Assembly (NCBI GenBank): GCA_017965685.1
Contig: JAGCPM010000126.1
Span: 1 to 5,886, forward strand
From: Kiritimatiellia bacterium
GTDB lineage: Bacteria; Verrucomicrobiota; Kiritimatiellia; RFP12; UBA1067
Length of the DNA: 5,886 nucleotides
Direction: 5' to 3'
Numbering within the stretch: the first letter of the stretch is position 1; the number at the start of each line of letters is the position of its first letter. Below are positions 1-5,886 of this stretch, piece after piece. The position numbers and the translations under genes are program-made. Below the pieces are notes generated by a model. That model ran no database searches. It worked only from the letters and a program-made list of their open reading frames with translations, and had not been told where the DNA came from.

Positions 1-1
1 A

Positions 2-727
2 GCCGCGCCAGGGAAGATTGACGCGGTGTTTCTGGCCTTCGCGGTCTTCTACCTCGTCCCGATGGCGATTGCGTCGTCAATGCTGAAGAAGCCGAAAGTG
101 GAGCAGATGTCGTTCGCGCACGGCCTGCCGCAGTGCGAATTCACCTACATGGGCCTTGCGAAGGATTTCTACTTCCTGCGCGCGTGGCTGTTCATGTTCC
201 TCAACATCTCCTGCGGACTGTGCCTCATACCGCTCGCGAAGCAGATGATGAAGGACCCTTCAGTCGGCTACGGCGAAAGCCTTATCACCTGCATCATCGC
301 CCTTTCCGGCCTCATGAACGGCGGCGGAAGGTTCCTCTTCGCCTGGTGGTCGGACCGTCTTGCGCGCCGCGTTGACATACTGCTCATAATTCTGTCCATC
401 TCGGCCGGTGTCATGGCGGCGAGCTGGTGGCCGCCGCTCATAGGCCTTGCGCTTCTGGTCATCAACGCCTGCTACGGCGCGGGCTTTTCGGTGATTCCGG
501 GCATCCTTGCGGACCACTACGGAATGACGAACATTTCGAAGATACACGGCGCAGTGCTGTCTGCGTGGGGCGTCGCAGGGCTCGTCGGCAACCAGGCGGC
601 GATTCTGGTCAGCGACAAGATGGGCTTCGGCAACATGGGCGTTGTGACTATGCTGGTCGTCTTCTACCTCCTCAACGCCGCAAACGTCGCCTCGCTGAGG
701 CGCAGCTCGCCAAGAAGCGAACGCTAA
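2..727 (+). CDS. MFS transporter, OFA (oxalate/formate antiporter-like) type, C-terminal part
   Basis: This is the C-terminal half of a 12-helix major facilitator, presumably carrying a small carboxylate or similar solute across the inner membrane. The frame is open to the left edge, so the true start is outside the window; GTG at 26 falls inside a membrane helix and is probably an internal Val. Counting from that codon, hydrophobic helices lie near residues 1-20, 51-72, 84-106, 117-133, 135-157, 171-194 and 202-222, fitting helices 6-12. The stretch FLRAWLFMFLNISCGLCLI matches the helix-7 pattern I associate with OFA-family proteins. GLMNGGGRFLFAWWSDRLARR is laid out like the MFS inter-helix motif (Gly-rich turn, Asp-Arg, then basic residues). 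The tail is short and basic (RRSSPRSER) and ends in TAA. The fold is nearly certain and the OFA assignment likely, but the substrate cannot be read from sequence. The kinase gene starts 22 bases downstream on the same strand. Confidence 0.88.
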   Translation, partial: AAPGKIDAVFLAFAVFYLVPMAIASSMLKKPKVEQMSFAHGLPQCEFTYMGLAKDFYFLRAWLFMFLNISCGLCLIPLAKQMMKDPSVGYGESLITCIIALSGLMNGGGRFLFAWWSDRLARRVDILLIILSISAGVMAASWWPPLIGLALLVINACYGAGFSVIPGILADHYGMTNISKIHGAVLSAWGVAGLVGNQAAILVSDKMGFGNMGVVTMLVVFYLLNAANVASLRRSSPRSER

Positions 728-749
728 AATCCAATCGTCCGGTCGCGCG

Positions 750-3137
750 ATGAACGGCCTCCTCAAGAAAAACGGGAAATTCGGCGACTACGACGTGGTC
801 AGCCTTCTCGGCAAGGGAGGCATGGCCGAAGTCTATCTAATCCGATCGCCCAAGACGGGCGCGTATTTCGCCGCGAAAATACTCTCCGACGTTCCGGACG
901 ACGAGAAATCCGAGGCCAGAGTACGCTTTGCGAGAGAAGCCGACGCGGCTATGCGGATAACACATCCGAATCTCGTCAAGGTATACGACATCGGCGAAGA
1001 TCCTGATACGGGACTTTGCTACATAATAATGGATTACCTCGGCGGCGGCACCCTCTCGCAGAGACTGGCGCATGGAGGTTCCCTGCCGATTTCCGAGGCG
1101 GTCGCGATAATCGCGCAACTGGCGGACGCCCTTGCCTCGGCGCACGATGCGGGAATAGTCCATAGGGACATAAAACCAGACAATATAATGTTCGACTCCC
1201 ACGGCGTTCCGAAGATACTCGACCTCGGCATCGCCAAGATGGGCGCAGACCAGAAGGCGAACAAACCGAAAAATCAGCCCGCAGCCGGGCAGATGACGCC
1301 AGACGTGACGATGGCGGGAATGCTCATGGGAACGCCGGCTTACATGGCTCCGGAGCAGGTGGCGGACTCGCGTTCGGTCGATTCCAGGGCCGACATCTAC
1401 TCCCTCGGCATCGTCTTCTACGAAATGCTTTCCGGCGTTAGACCGAATCCGGACGACACGGTCGACGAGCTTATAGACAAGGCGGACAAGAAAAAGGAGA
1501 TTCCCGACATAAGGCTGACCATGCCGGAAGTATCCGACAAACTCGCGAAGGTCGTTTCAGGAATGTGCGCAACCGAAAGAGACGCCCGGCCGGCCAACGC
1601 GAGGGAAGTCGTAAGGCTTCTCATGGCGACCGATGAAGGCGCCAAGACGGTTCCACCGGAGATTGCGGCGCGGGCGAAGGAGAGCGCTGTCGAAAAGACC
1701 CTCATCCGAAAGACAAACGTGACGAGAGTCGATGTGCCGGAACTATTCCCCGAAAAAAGCGCGAAAACCGGCGGCAAACCCGCAGCCGGAAACGGAGTCG
1801 CCGCATATCTGAAGCAAAATGCCGCAACAGCCGTCGCCTCGGGCGCGATAGGACTCATCGTCGGCATCGGCATAGGGGCGGCGACGACATACAACACCGC
1901 AGTCGAAGACGCACCGCCGCAATTCGGCGTTGAACTTCCGGCCGAAAGAGAGGTTGAGCAGCCGGAGGAAGAGAAAGAAGTCGTTTACGAACATGTCACG
2001 GTCACGAACAGCATCGTAAAATACGTGACCATTACCAATTACGTGGATATCGCGGAAGCCCCATCGCCAACGCAAGCTCCGGCGGCAGACGAGGAAAAGC
2101 CGACGGAGGCGGAAAAGCCTACAATCTCGGCCGAAATGCTCGAAGGCAAGGACGCGCGGACGCGCGTGGAACTTGCGGCAAAGGCTCTTTTCCCGGGATG
2201 GGCGGTATCCGGAAACCACGAAAAAGACGATTCGTGCGGCTACAGGGCCAAGAAGTTCGGCAAAGACAATGTGCTGGTGACGCTGCCCGAGGGCCGAGGC
2301 AAGAGCGTAATCTTGGAAAAGCTTTGCGAAATACCGAGCGAATCTCCCGTGCTGCACGTCGCCATCGCGCCGCACTCGCAGACCAGCCAGTTCAGGCTCA
2401 CCGTGCGCATCGACAAAGACGAATGGCATACCGACGTGGAGGCTCAGCTGGGCGGGATATGGAACGACATATACCTGCCGCTCGACAAATGGCGAGGGCG
2501 GACGGCCAAGATACAACTGCGCCAGGAACCGACAGGGTGGCATGACGAATATGCCTACTGGAACGCAATCGAGATATTGAGCGACAGATACGATTTGGCT
2601 AGGAAGGCCCAGACAATGGCCAAGGCTCCGATGCGAAAAAGGTCTCCCCTCGCCAGCCCGAAATACGACAAACTGGCGTTCGAGACCGTCGCGGAAAACC
2701 TGTTCGGCAAGGACATCGCCTTCAAACTGCAGGGGAAATGGAGAAGCGCGTACTTCTACGAAGAGGAATACATGGGCAGATACAATCTGCTCGCCTTGAG
2801 GAAGAATCTGCCGATGTACAAGGCTTCGATGCAGATATCGTACCCCAAGGACACCATCCGGAAAAGATACTACAACCCGAGATTCTTCTTTTCGGTGATT
2901 TCCGAGGGAGCGGCCACGTTCACCGTCAAGGCGCACTACAAGGGCCAGATGGTGATCGACAAGAAGGTGGCGGATACCGACTGGTCAGATTTCGAAGTTT
3001 TCATCGAGGATCTGGAGGACAATCCGGAAGATCTGCGCTCCATCCCGAAGAATGCGGTCCGCATAGAGATTTCGGCCGACGGCAACGCTACCGGCGCGAT
3101 CTACATAAGCGACCTCAGGCTGGTCTACGGCGAATGA
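750..3137 (+). CDS. Membrane-anchored Ser/Thr protein kinase (PknB/Hanks type) with large C-terminal extracytoplasmic region
   Basis: This 795-residue protein should phosphorylate Ser/Thr on cytoplasmic targets in response to something sensed outside the membrane. The kinase domain (about 14-292) looks active. It has the Gly-rich loop GKGGMAEVY (21-29), ATP lysine K43, helix-C glutamate E63, HRDIKPDN (138-145, catalytic D140), DLG in place of DFG (158-160), GTPAYMAPE (194-202), D215 in ADIYSLG and R280. Residues 293-356 form a juxtamembrane linker. One Gly/Ala-rich membrane segment spans about 357-381. An acidic, Pro-rich linker with a VTVTN/VTITN repeat follows to about 460. Two probable beta-sandwich domains follow, about 466-613 and 640-793. 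I see no PASTA, WD40 or TPR units in the C-terminal region. The ATG at 750 puts 20 residues before the Gly loop, as is usual; no clear Shine-Dalgarno precedes it. The kinase call is secure; the role of the C-terminal domains is inference. Confidence 0.95.
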   Translation: MNGLLKKNGKFGDYDVVSLLGKGGMAEVYLIRSPKTGAYFAAKILSDVPDDEKSEARVRFAREADAAMRITHPNLVKVYDIGEDPDTGLCYIIMDYLGGGTLSQRLAHGGSLPISEAVAIIAQLADALASAHDAGIVHRDIKPDNIMFDSHGVPKILDLGIAKMGADQKANKPKNQPAAGQMTPDVTMAGMLMGTPAYMAPEQVADSRSVDSRADIYSLGIVFYEMLSGVRPNPDDTVDELIDKADKKKEIPDIRLTMPEVSDKLAKVVSGMCATERDARPANAREVVRLLMATDEGAKTVPPEIAARAKESAVEKTLIRKTNVTRVDVPELFPEKSAKTGGKPAAGNGVAAYLKQNAATAVASGAIGLIVGIGIGAATTYNTAVEDAPPQFGVELPAEREVEQPEEEKEVVYEHVTVTNSIVKYVTITNYVDIAEAPSPTQAPAADEEKPTEAEKPTISAEMLEGKDARTRVELAAKALFPGWAVSGNHEKDDSCGYRAKKFGKDNVLVTLPEGRGKSVILEKLCEIPSESPVLHVAIAPHSQTSQFRLTVRIDKDEWHTDVEAQLGGIWNDIYLPLDKWRGRTAKIQLRQEPTGWHDEYAYWNAIEILSDRYDLARKAQTMAKAPMRKRSPLASPKYDKLAFETVAENLFGKDIAFKLQGKWRSAYFYEEEYMGRYNLLALRKNLPMYKASMQISYPKDTIRKRYYNPRFFFSVISEGAATFTVKAHYKGQMVIDKKVADTDWSDFEVFIEDLEDNPEDLRSIPKNAVRIEISADGNATGAIYISDLRLVYGE
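1818..1892 (+). other. Predicted single transmembrane segment of the kinase
   Basis: Codons 357-381 encode an uncharged stretch rich in Gly, Ala, Ile and Val, including AIGLIVGIGIGAATTY. It is preceded by Lys-containing sequence (K340, K343, K355) and followed by an acidic linker (E386, D387 and the Glu-rich run at 400-410). By the positive-inside rule this puts the kinase domain in the cytoplasm and residues after about 382 outside. The Gly-x-x-x-Gly spacing could favour helix dimerisation, which is common in receptor kinases, but that is inference. Confidence 0.85.
1995..2039 (+). repeat. Ten-residue Val/Thr repeat in the kinase's extracytoplasmic linker
   Basis: Residues 416-420 (VTVTN) recur as 426-430 (VTITN), a period of ten residues, each followed by short hydrophobic-polar sequence (SIVKY and YVDI). 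It sits between an acidic run and a Pro/Ala/Glu-rich spacer. The repeat is at the protein level; the DNA copies are only partly alike. It may form an extended beta stalk or a dimer contact. Function unknown. Confidence 0.5.
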
Positions 3138-3164
3138 CGCCTACCAGAGTTTCTTGCCGTAGAC
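3123..3164. repeat. Inverted repeat across the convergent gene ends; weak candidate bidirectional terminator
   Basis: GTCTACGGC at 3123-3131 is perfectly complementary to GCCGTAGAC at 3156-3164, with a 24-base loop holding both stop codons. A smaller nested stem, GGCG (3129-3132) with CGCC (3138-3141), overlaps the left arm and would compete with it. Both arms are coding: each encodes Val-Tyr-Gly near the end of its own protein. No U-tract follows in either direction, so this is not a classic intrinsic terminator. With only three intergenic bases there is nowhere else for a dedicated terminator between the genes. Confidence 0.4.
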
Positions 3165-5552
3165 GAGAATCTTGTTCAGGTGGAAGAAATCCTCCTTCGC
3201 GCCGGGCTTGCGGCCGACCTTCACGTAGCGGGCGCGCTTTCCCGCCCCTTTCAAGTCGATCCTGTACGTATCCTGCGCAGAATCGAAAGTCTTCACCTCC
3301 TGCCAGCTTTGTCCGTCCTCGGAAACCGACACGACCAGCGGAACCTGGCGGGAGCTGTTTCCGTTGCCGAAGCGGTTCTCGACTATTATGCCGGTGAGTT
3401 CCGTAGGGCCGGGCAGCGTGACTTCCGCCCACGGCGCGGTTTCCTTGGCCGTATGGAACGCTCCCTCGCCGCACGGGCTCGAGTCTATGCAAAGCGGATA
3501 GCGCTCTGGATGCTCGAAGTTTGAAGTGGTGGAAGTCCTCAACATTCCTTCTGCGCCGAGAAGCTCCCCGCCGAAATCGCTCGCAGGGTATTTCTGACCC
3601 TGCACAACGATGGGGGACATCTGCTGCTGCATCTTCACCATCTGGCGGAAGGCGCCGAGATTGCCGTTCTGGGACGCGGAAAGGAGCAACGGTGCGAAGT
3701 CAATCTTCGGCGCATCTGCGCCGCCCTTGCCCTTCTTCTTGCCCTTCGCGTTTTTGTCGCTACTGCCGGCATCTTCAAGCGCCTCGGAAAGACACTGGTT
3801 GAACTTCGCTACGCCGGAGGCGGACTTGGAGAAATAGTCGCTGCCCCACCCCATTGCGGACGAGAAAAAGTCGCTTGTCCCGAACTGGGCGGCGAGCATC
3901 GCCTTCAGCACGTCGTAGCGGGTTTGTTCGTCATCTTCCAGAAGCGCGCCCCACTTCTCGAGCACGGTCTTGAAGTCGGCTTCTTCGTAAAGCTTTTCGG
4001 CAGGCTGCTTGAGGTACTTGGCGAAGTCGATGATGTCTTCCTTGAGAGCCGCTTTGCCCTTCTCTTTCGCTACGCGCTCGAAGTAGGGAGTGAGTATGTT
4101 CCAGAGAGGCTGGCGGCGACCCGCCTTCATGCCCCTTGCGCAGCCGCGCACCCAGACGCGTATCTTATCCAGCGGCATCTGGCTGCGCATGAGCCATGCG
4201 CCATATCCCGACCATGCGCCGAAGTTGCCCGGTTGCGCTGCGCATGCGTGCTGGTAGTATTTTTCTATGCTCTTGTCGTCCTTGCCGATCTCCTCCGCCA
4301 GGGCGGCCAGAGTGAGCATGCGCTCCGAGTTGAGGCGGGCTTCGCGATCTGCGTTGAAGGTTGATTCGAGCGCGGCGACATACTGCCATTCGTAGTAGGG
4401 CCAGAACCTGAGCTGTATCTGCGAGTGGCCGGTGACATCGTTGTCGATTACCCACCGGCCGTCGGTCAGACGCCTGGTGAATGCGCAGTGGCCCGGCTGT
4501 CCGACCGTGCACGACGGCAGGCCGTGGGAGTTGCTGCAGGTGGAGCTGTACTTCGAAAGTTCGCCGCACACGCCGCCGACGATCTGGGAATATTTGCGCT
4601 TCGGCCATTCGCCGGCCACCGACCATGGCTTGTAGTACCAAGGACCGTGCACGCTGTCGCCGAAGCAGTTCTGCATGCGGTAGGTTATCATCCAAAAGAG
4701 CGACCCGTATTCGCGCAGAGGCACGTTGATGAACTTGTCGAAATGCCGCAGCTGCGCGGCCATGGTGTCCGTGCCGGTCGCGTCGTGTCCCTGCTGCAGA
4801 GCATAGCGCCACAGCCAAACAGGCTGGGAATACGCGCTCTTGTGCAAACGTCCCTTGAGAGCCGTGTTCCTGTACGCGTCGAGAACGTCCGCGAGCCATT
4901 CTTCGTCCTTGTCGGGATAGTTTATCGCAAGCGCGGTCATGAAGCGGCGCCCTTCGTTGTTCTCGTACTTGCCGCCCTCGAAGGCGCACCAGCGTCCCTT
5001 GTCCTGGAACACCAGCGACTCGAGCGCGAGTATCGCGTTCTCCGCCGAGCCAGGATCGGTGGAGACTCCGTAGTCGCCCCTTTGGCTGGAATCGGGGAAT
5101 GTTCCGCTCCACGCGAAATCTTCCATCCACTCCCTGTCGTTGTAGAATGCCTTTACGAACTGCGCCGCCCCCGGCCGCGAGACGAGCTTCTGCCAGCCTT
5201 TCTGTCCGATGAGCCTTAGCACGGCATAGCGCACTATGGCGAGCTTCTCGGGTTCCTTGAGCTGTTCGCCCTGCTTCGGCGGGCGGATCGTCTTTATAGT
5301 GGACTTCACCTGCTCGATAGATATGGAGGGGACGGACGAAGTGTTCGAGCCGGTGGGACGCGGCACGACCTTGGCGCGCGGGAGGCCCTTCGATTCAATT
5401 TTCTCGCCGTCCATGATGAGCCGCCCCATGGCGAACTGACCCCAAAACGTGTCGCGCCCGAGGTCGAACGCCTCCTTGAGCAAAGCCTTGTCCGTTGCGG
5501 AAAGCGCGCCGTTGCTGCCATTCGTGTGCAGAGCGTATTCCATCACCTTCAC
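3141..5552 (-). CDS. Transglutaminase-like protein with C-terminal F5/8 type C (discoidin) domain; part downstream of an in-frame amber codon
   Basis: This open stretch gives 803 residues counted from GTG at 5552. Residues 321-375 carry a transglutaminase-like core: C329 in GGVCGELS, HGLPSC at the usual G-I-P-A position, H355 in GQPGHCAF and D370 in GRWVIDND. The His-Asp spacing of 15 is normal for the fold, so it may act as a cysteine protease, amidase or crosslinker. Residues 100-310 and 400-600 look helical; 425-455 (SIEKYYQHACAAQPGNFGAW) resembles a TPR-type helix pair. A Lys/Gly-rich linker (about 598-612) precedes residues 660-803, an F5/8 type C domain that often binds carbohydrate, ending HLNKILVYGKKLW. 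The stretch is in frame with the open sequence upstream, separated by TAG and one Ala codon, and has no signal peptide at its apparent start. It is therefore probably the main body of one longer exported protein. If made alone, possible starts are GTG 5552, GTG 5546 or ATG 5543. Confidence 0.82.
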   Translation of the reverse strand: MKVMEYALHTNGSNGALSATDKALLKEAFDLGRDTFWGQFAMGRLIMDGEKIESKGLPRAKVVPRPTGSNTSSVPSISIEQVKSTIKTIRPPKQGEQLKEPEKLAIVRYAVLRLIGQKGWQKLVSRPGAAQFVKAFYNDREWMEDFAWSGTFPDSSQRGDYGVSTDPGSAENAILALESLVFQDKGRWCAFEGGKYENNEGRRFMTALAINYPDKDEEWLADVLDAYRNTALKGRLHKSAYSQPVWLWRYALQQGHDATGTDTMAAQLRHFDKFINVPLREYGSLFWMITYRMQNCFGDSVHGPWYYKPWSVAGEWPKRKYSQIVGGVCGELSKYSSTCSNSHGLPSCTVGQPGHCAFTRRLTDGRWVIDNDVTGHSQIQLRFWPYYEWQYVAALESTFNADREARLNSERMLTLAALAEEIGKDDKSIEKYYQHACAAQPGNFGAWSGYGAWLMRSQMPLDKIRVWVRGCARGMKAGRRQPLWNILTPYFERVAKEKGKAALKEDIIDFAKYLKQPAEKLYEEADFKTVLEKWGALLEDDEQTRYDVLKAMLAAQFGTSDFFSSAMGWGSDYFSKSASGVAKFNQCLSEALEDAGSSDKNAKGKKKGKGGADAPKIDFAPLLLSASQNGNLGAFRQMVKMQQQMSPIVVQGQKYPASDFGGELLGAEGMLRTSTTSNFEHPERYPLCIDSSPCGEGAFHTAKETAPWAEVTLPGPTELTGIIVENRFGNGNSSRQVPLVVSVSEDGQSWQEVKTFDSAQDTYRIDLKGAGKRARYVKVGRKPGAKEDFFHLNKILVYGKKLW

Positions 5553-5554
5553 GG

Positions 5555-5560
5555 CCTACT
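5555..5560 (-). promoter_or_regulatory. Weak Shine-Dalgarno-like AGTAGG overlapping the amber codon
   Basis: The minus strand reads AGTAGG at 5560-5555, one mismatch from AGGAGG, and contains the TAG itself. It lies 2 bases before GTG 5552, 8 before GTG 5546 and 11 before ATG 5543. The 8-base spacing is usable, so a ribosome ending at TAG could reinitiate there. The resemblance may be chance, and other gene starts in the window, such as the kinase's, lack a clear Shine-Dalgarno. Confidence 0.3.
5556..5558 (-). other. In-frame amber (TAG) codon interrupting the transglutaminase-like gene
   Basis: The codons read AAG TAG GCC GTG AAG on the minus strand, with the frame open on both sides: 109 codons upstream to the edge and about 800 downstream. 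A single base change from CAG, AAG, GAG, TGG, TCG, TTG, TAC or TAT would produce it. CAG (Gln) to TAG is the simplest transition and fits the surrounding helix. It may be a recent nonsense mutation, a sequencing or assembly error, a readthrough site, or a true gene boundary with reinitiation. Confidence 0.75.
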
Positions 5561-5886
5561 TCTGGTTGGCGGTGAAATGGTCCTGCGGTATCGCCTTCAC
5601 GCTTGCAACATACGATTCGGGGCTGCCCTGGCTGGTGTCGGACTTCATGTTCGTGACCTTCTCGACCATCCTGACCGTCTCGTATTCATCCATTCTGAAA
5701 TGCGCCAGCCAGCCGTACTTGTCGCCGGCGTCGAGATTCTCGAGCTCCTCCCATTCCTTGCGCCAGCCGTGGGCGCCCTTGGAGGTGAGTTCCTTGAAAT
5801 GGAAAGGCCCCATCATGCTTGCGAGCATGTCGAATCCCTGCCCGTAGAGATCTGCGGACTCCTTGCCTTTCACCTTTGCGGCCGCC
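5556..5886 (-). CDS. N-terminal-side fragment of the transglutaminase-like protein, ended by amber TAG
   Basis: The frame is open from the right edge and gives 109 residues before TAG at 5558-5556, so its start lies outside the window. GTG at 5873 is more likely an internal Val than a start, since the frame continues upstream as Ala-Ala-Ala-Lys. The fragment is polar and mostly helical. It includes GWRKEWEELENLDAGDKYGW, an alpha-helical pattern common in linkers of helical-repeat proteins, and ends with DHFTANQK. I recognise no catalytic motif. It lies in exactly the frame of the 803-residue stretch that follows. Replacing TAG by almost any amino acid gives a continuous helix (FTANQK-x-AVKVMEYAL), so the two parts probably come from a single gene, with the signal peptide expected further upstream. 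A separate small protein is the less likely alternative. Confidence 0.7.
   Translation of the reverse strand, partial: AAAKVKGKESADLYGQGFDMLASMMGPFHFKELTSKGAHGWRKEWEELENLDAGDKYGWLAHFRMDEYETVRMVEKVTNMKSDTSQGSPESYVASVKAIPQDHFTANQK

Noticed and set aside
133..766. Alternative frames overlapping the transporter gene (133-375 plus, 260-766 minus, 427-753 plus)
   Set aside because: They are shadows of the membrane protein frame: His/Arg-rich, without hydrophobic helices or motifs.
2151..2166. Tandem 8-base repeat GACGCGCG x2 in the kinase gene
   Set aside because: It encodes an ordinary stretch (DARTRV), and only two copies are present. A copy-number change would shift the frame, but nothing suggests it is a phase-variable tract.
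1743..2936. Antisense open frame of 397 codons within the kinase gene
   Set aside because: Its protein is Arg/Val/Phe-rich and shows no domain, while the opposite strand encodes a clear kinase and tail. Long antisense frames are expected in GC-rich coding DNA.
4165..5219. Long overlapping frames on both strands within the transglutaminase-like gene (4165-5130 minus, 4425-5219 plus)
   Set aside because: They give low-information Arg/Ala-rich proteins without motifs, whereas the chosen frame carries the catalytic triad and discoidin domain.
3141..5558. Genome-wide recoding of TAG as a sense codon
   Set aside because: The same gene ends with TAG at 3143-3141 exactly after the last strand of its discoidin domain. 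Reading through it would add at least 25 codons of antisense kinase sequence. TAG therefore seems to work as a stop here, which leaves mutation, error, local readthrough or reinitiation for the internal one.

Overview
The window is GC-rich bacterial DNA that is almost entirely coding. It holds a partial transporter gene and a complete Ser/Thr kinase gene on the + strand. Convergent to them on the - strand is a long gene for a transglutaminase-like protein, interrupted by one in-frame amber codon. No rRNA, tRNA, CRISPR array, insertion sequence or phage gene was seen, and no stretch over 300 bases lacks a gene. The mix of a membrane-anchored Hanks-type kinase with a large non-kinase C-terminus, a transglutaminase-like protein ending in an F5/8 type C (discoidin) domain, and weak Shine-Dalgarno signals suggests a PVC-group bacterium, such as Kiritimatiellota, Lentisphaerota or a planctomycete relative. 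That placement is low-confidence inference; no phylogenetic marker is present.

Layout. Bases 2-727 (+) encode the C-terminal half of a major facilitator superfamily transporter of the oxalate/formate antiporter (OFA) type. After 22 bases, 750-3137 (+) encode a 795-residue kinase: an intact cytoplasmic catalytic domain, one Gly-rich membrane segment, a linker with a short Val/Thr-rich repeat, and two probable beta-sandwich domains outside the membrane. Only three bases separate its TGA from the TAG of the convergent gene. That gene runs leftward from beyond the right edge: 109 codons (5885-5559), then TAG (5558-5556), then an uninterrupted open stretch in the same frame down to 3141. The downstream part carries a complete Cys-His-Asp transglutaminase-type triad and the C-terminal discoidin domain.

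How the parts may relate. The transporter and kinase could share a transcript, given their spacing, but nothing shows that they work together. The kinase and the transglutaminase-like protein both end in a strand containing Leu-Val-Tyr-Gly, encoded by identical GTC TAC GGC codons, which creates a 9-bp inverted repeat across the convergent gene ends. This hints that the kinase's last domain has the same galactose-binding-like fold as the discoidin domain next door. The points most worth checking are whether the amber codon is a real lesion, an assembly error, a readthrough site or a reinitiation point, and what the kinase's C-terminal domains bind.
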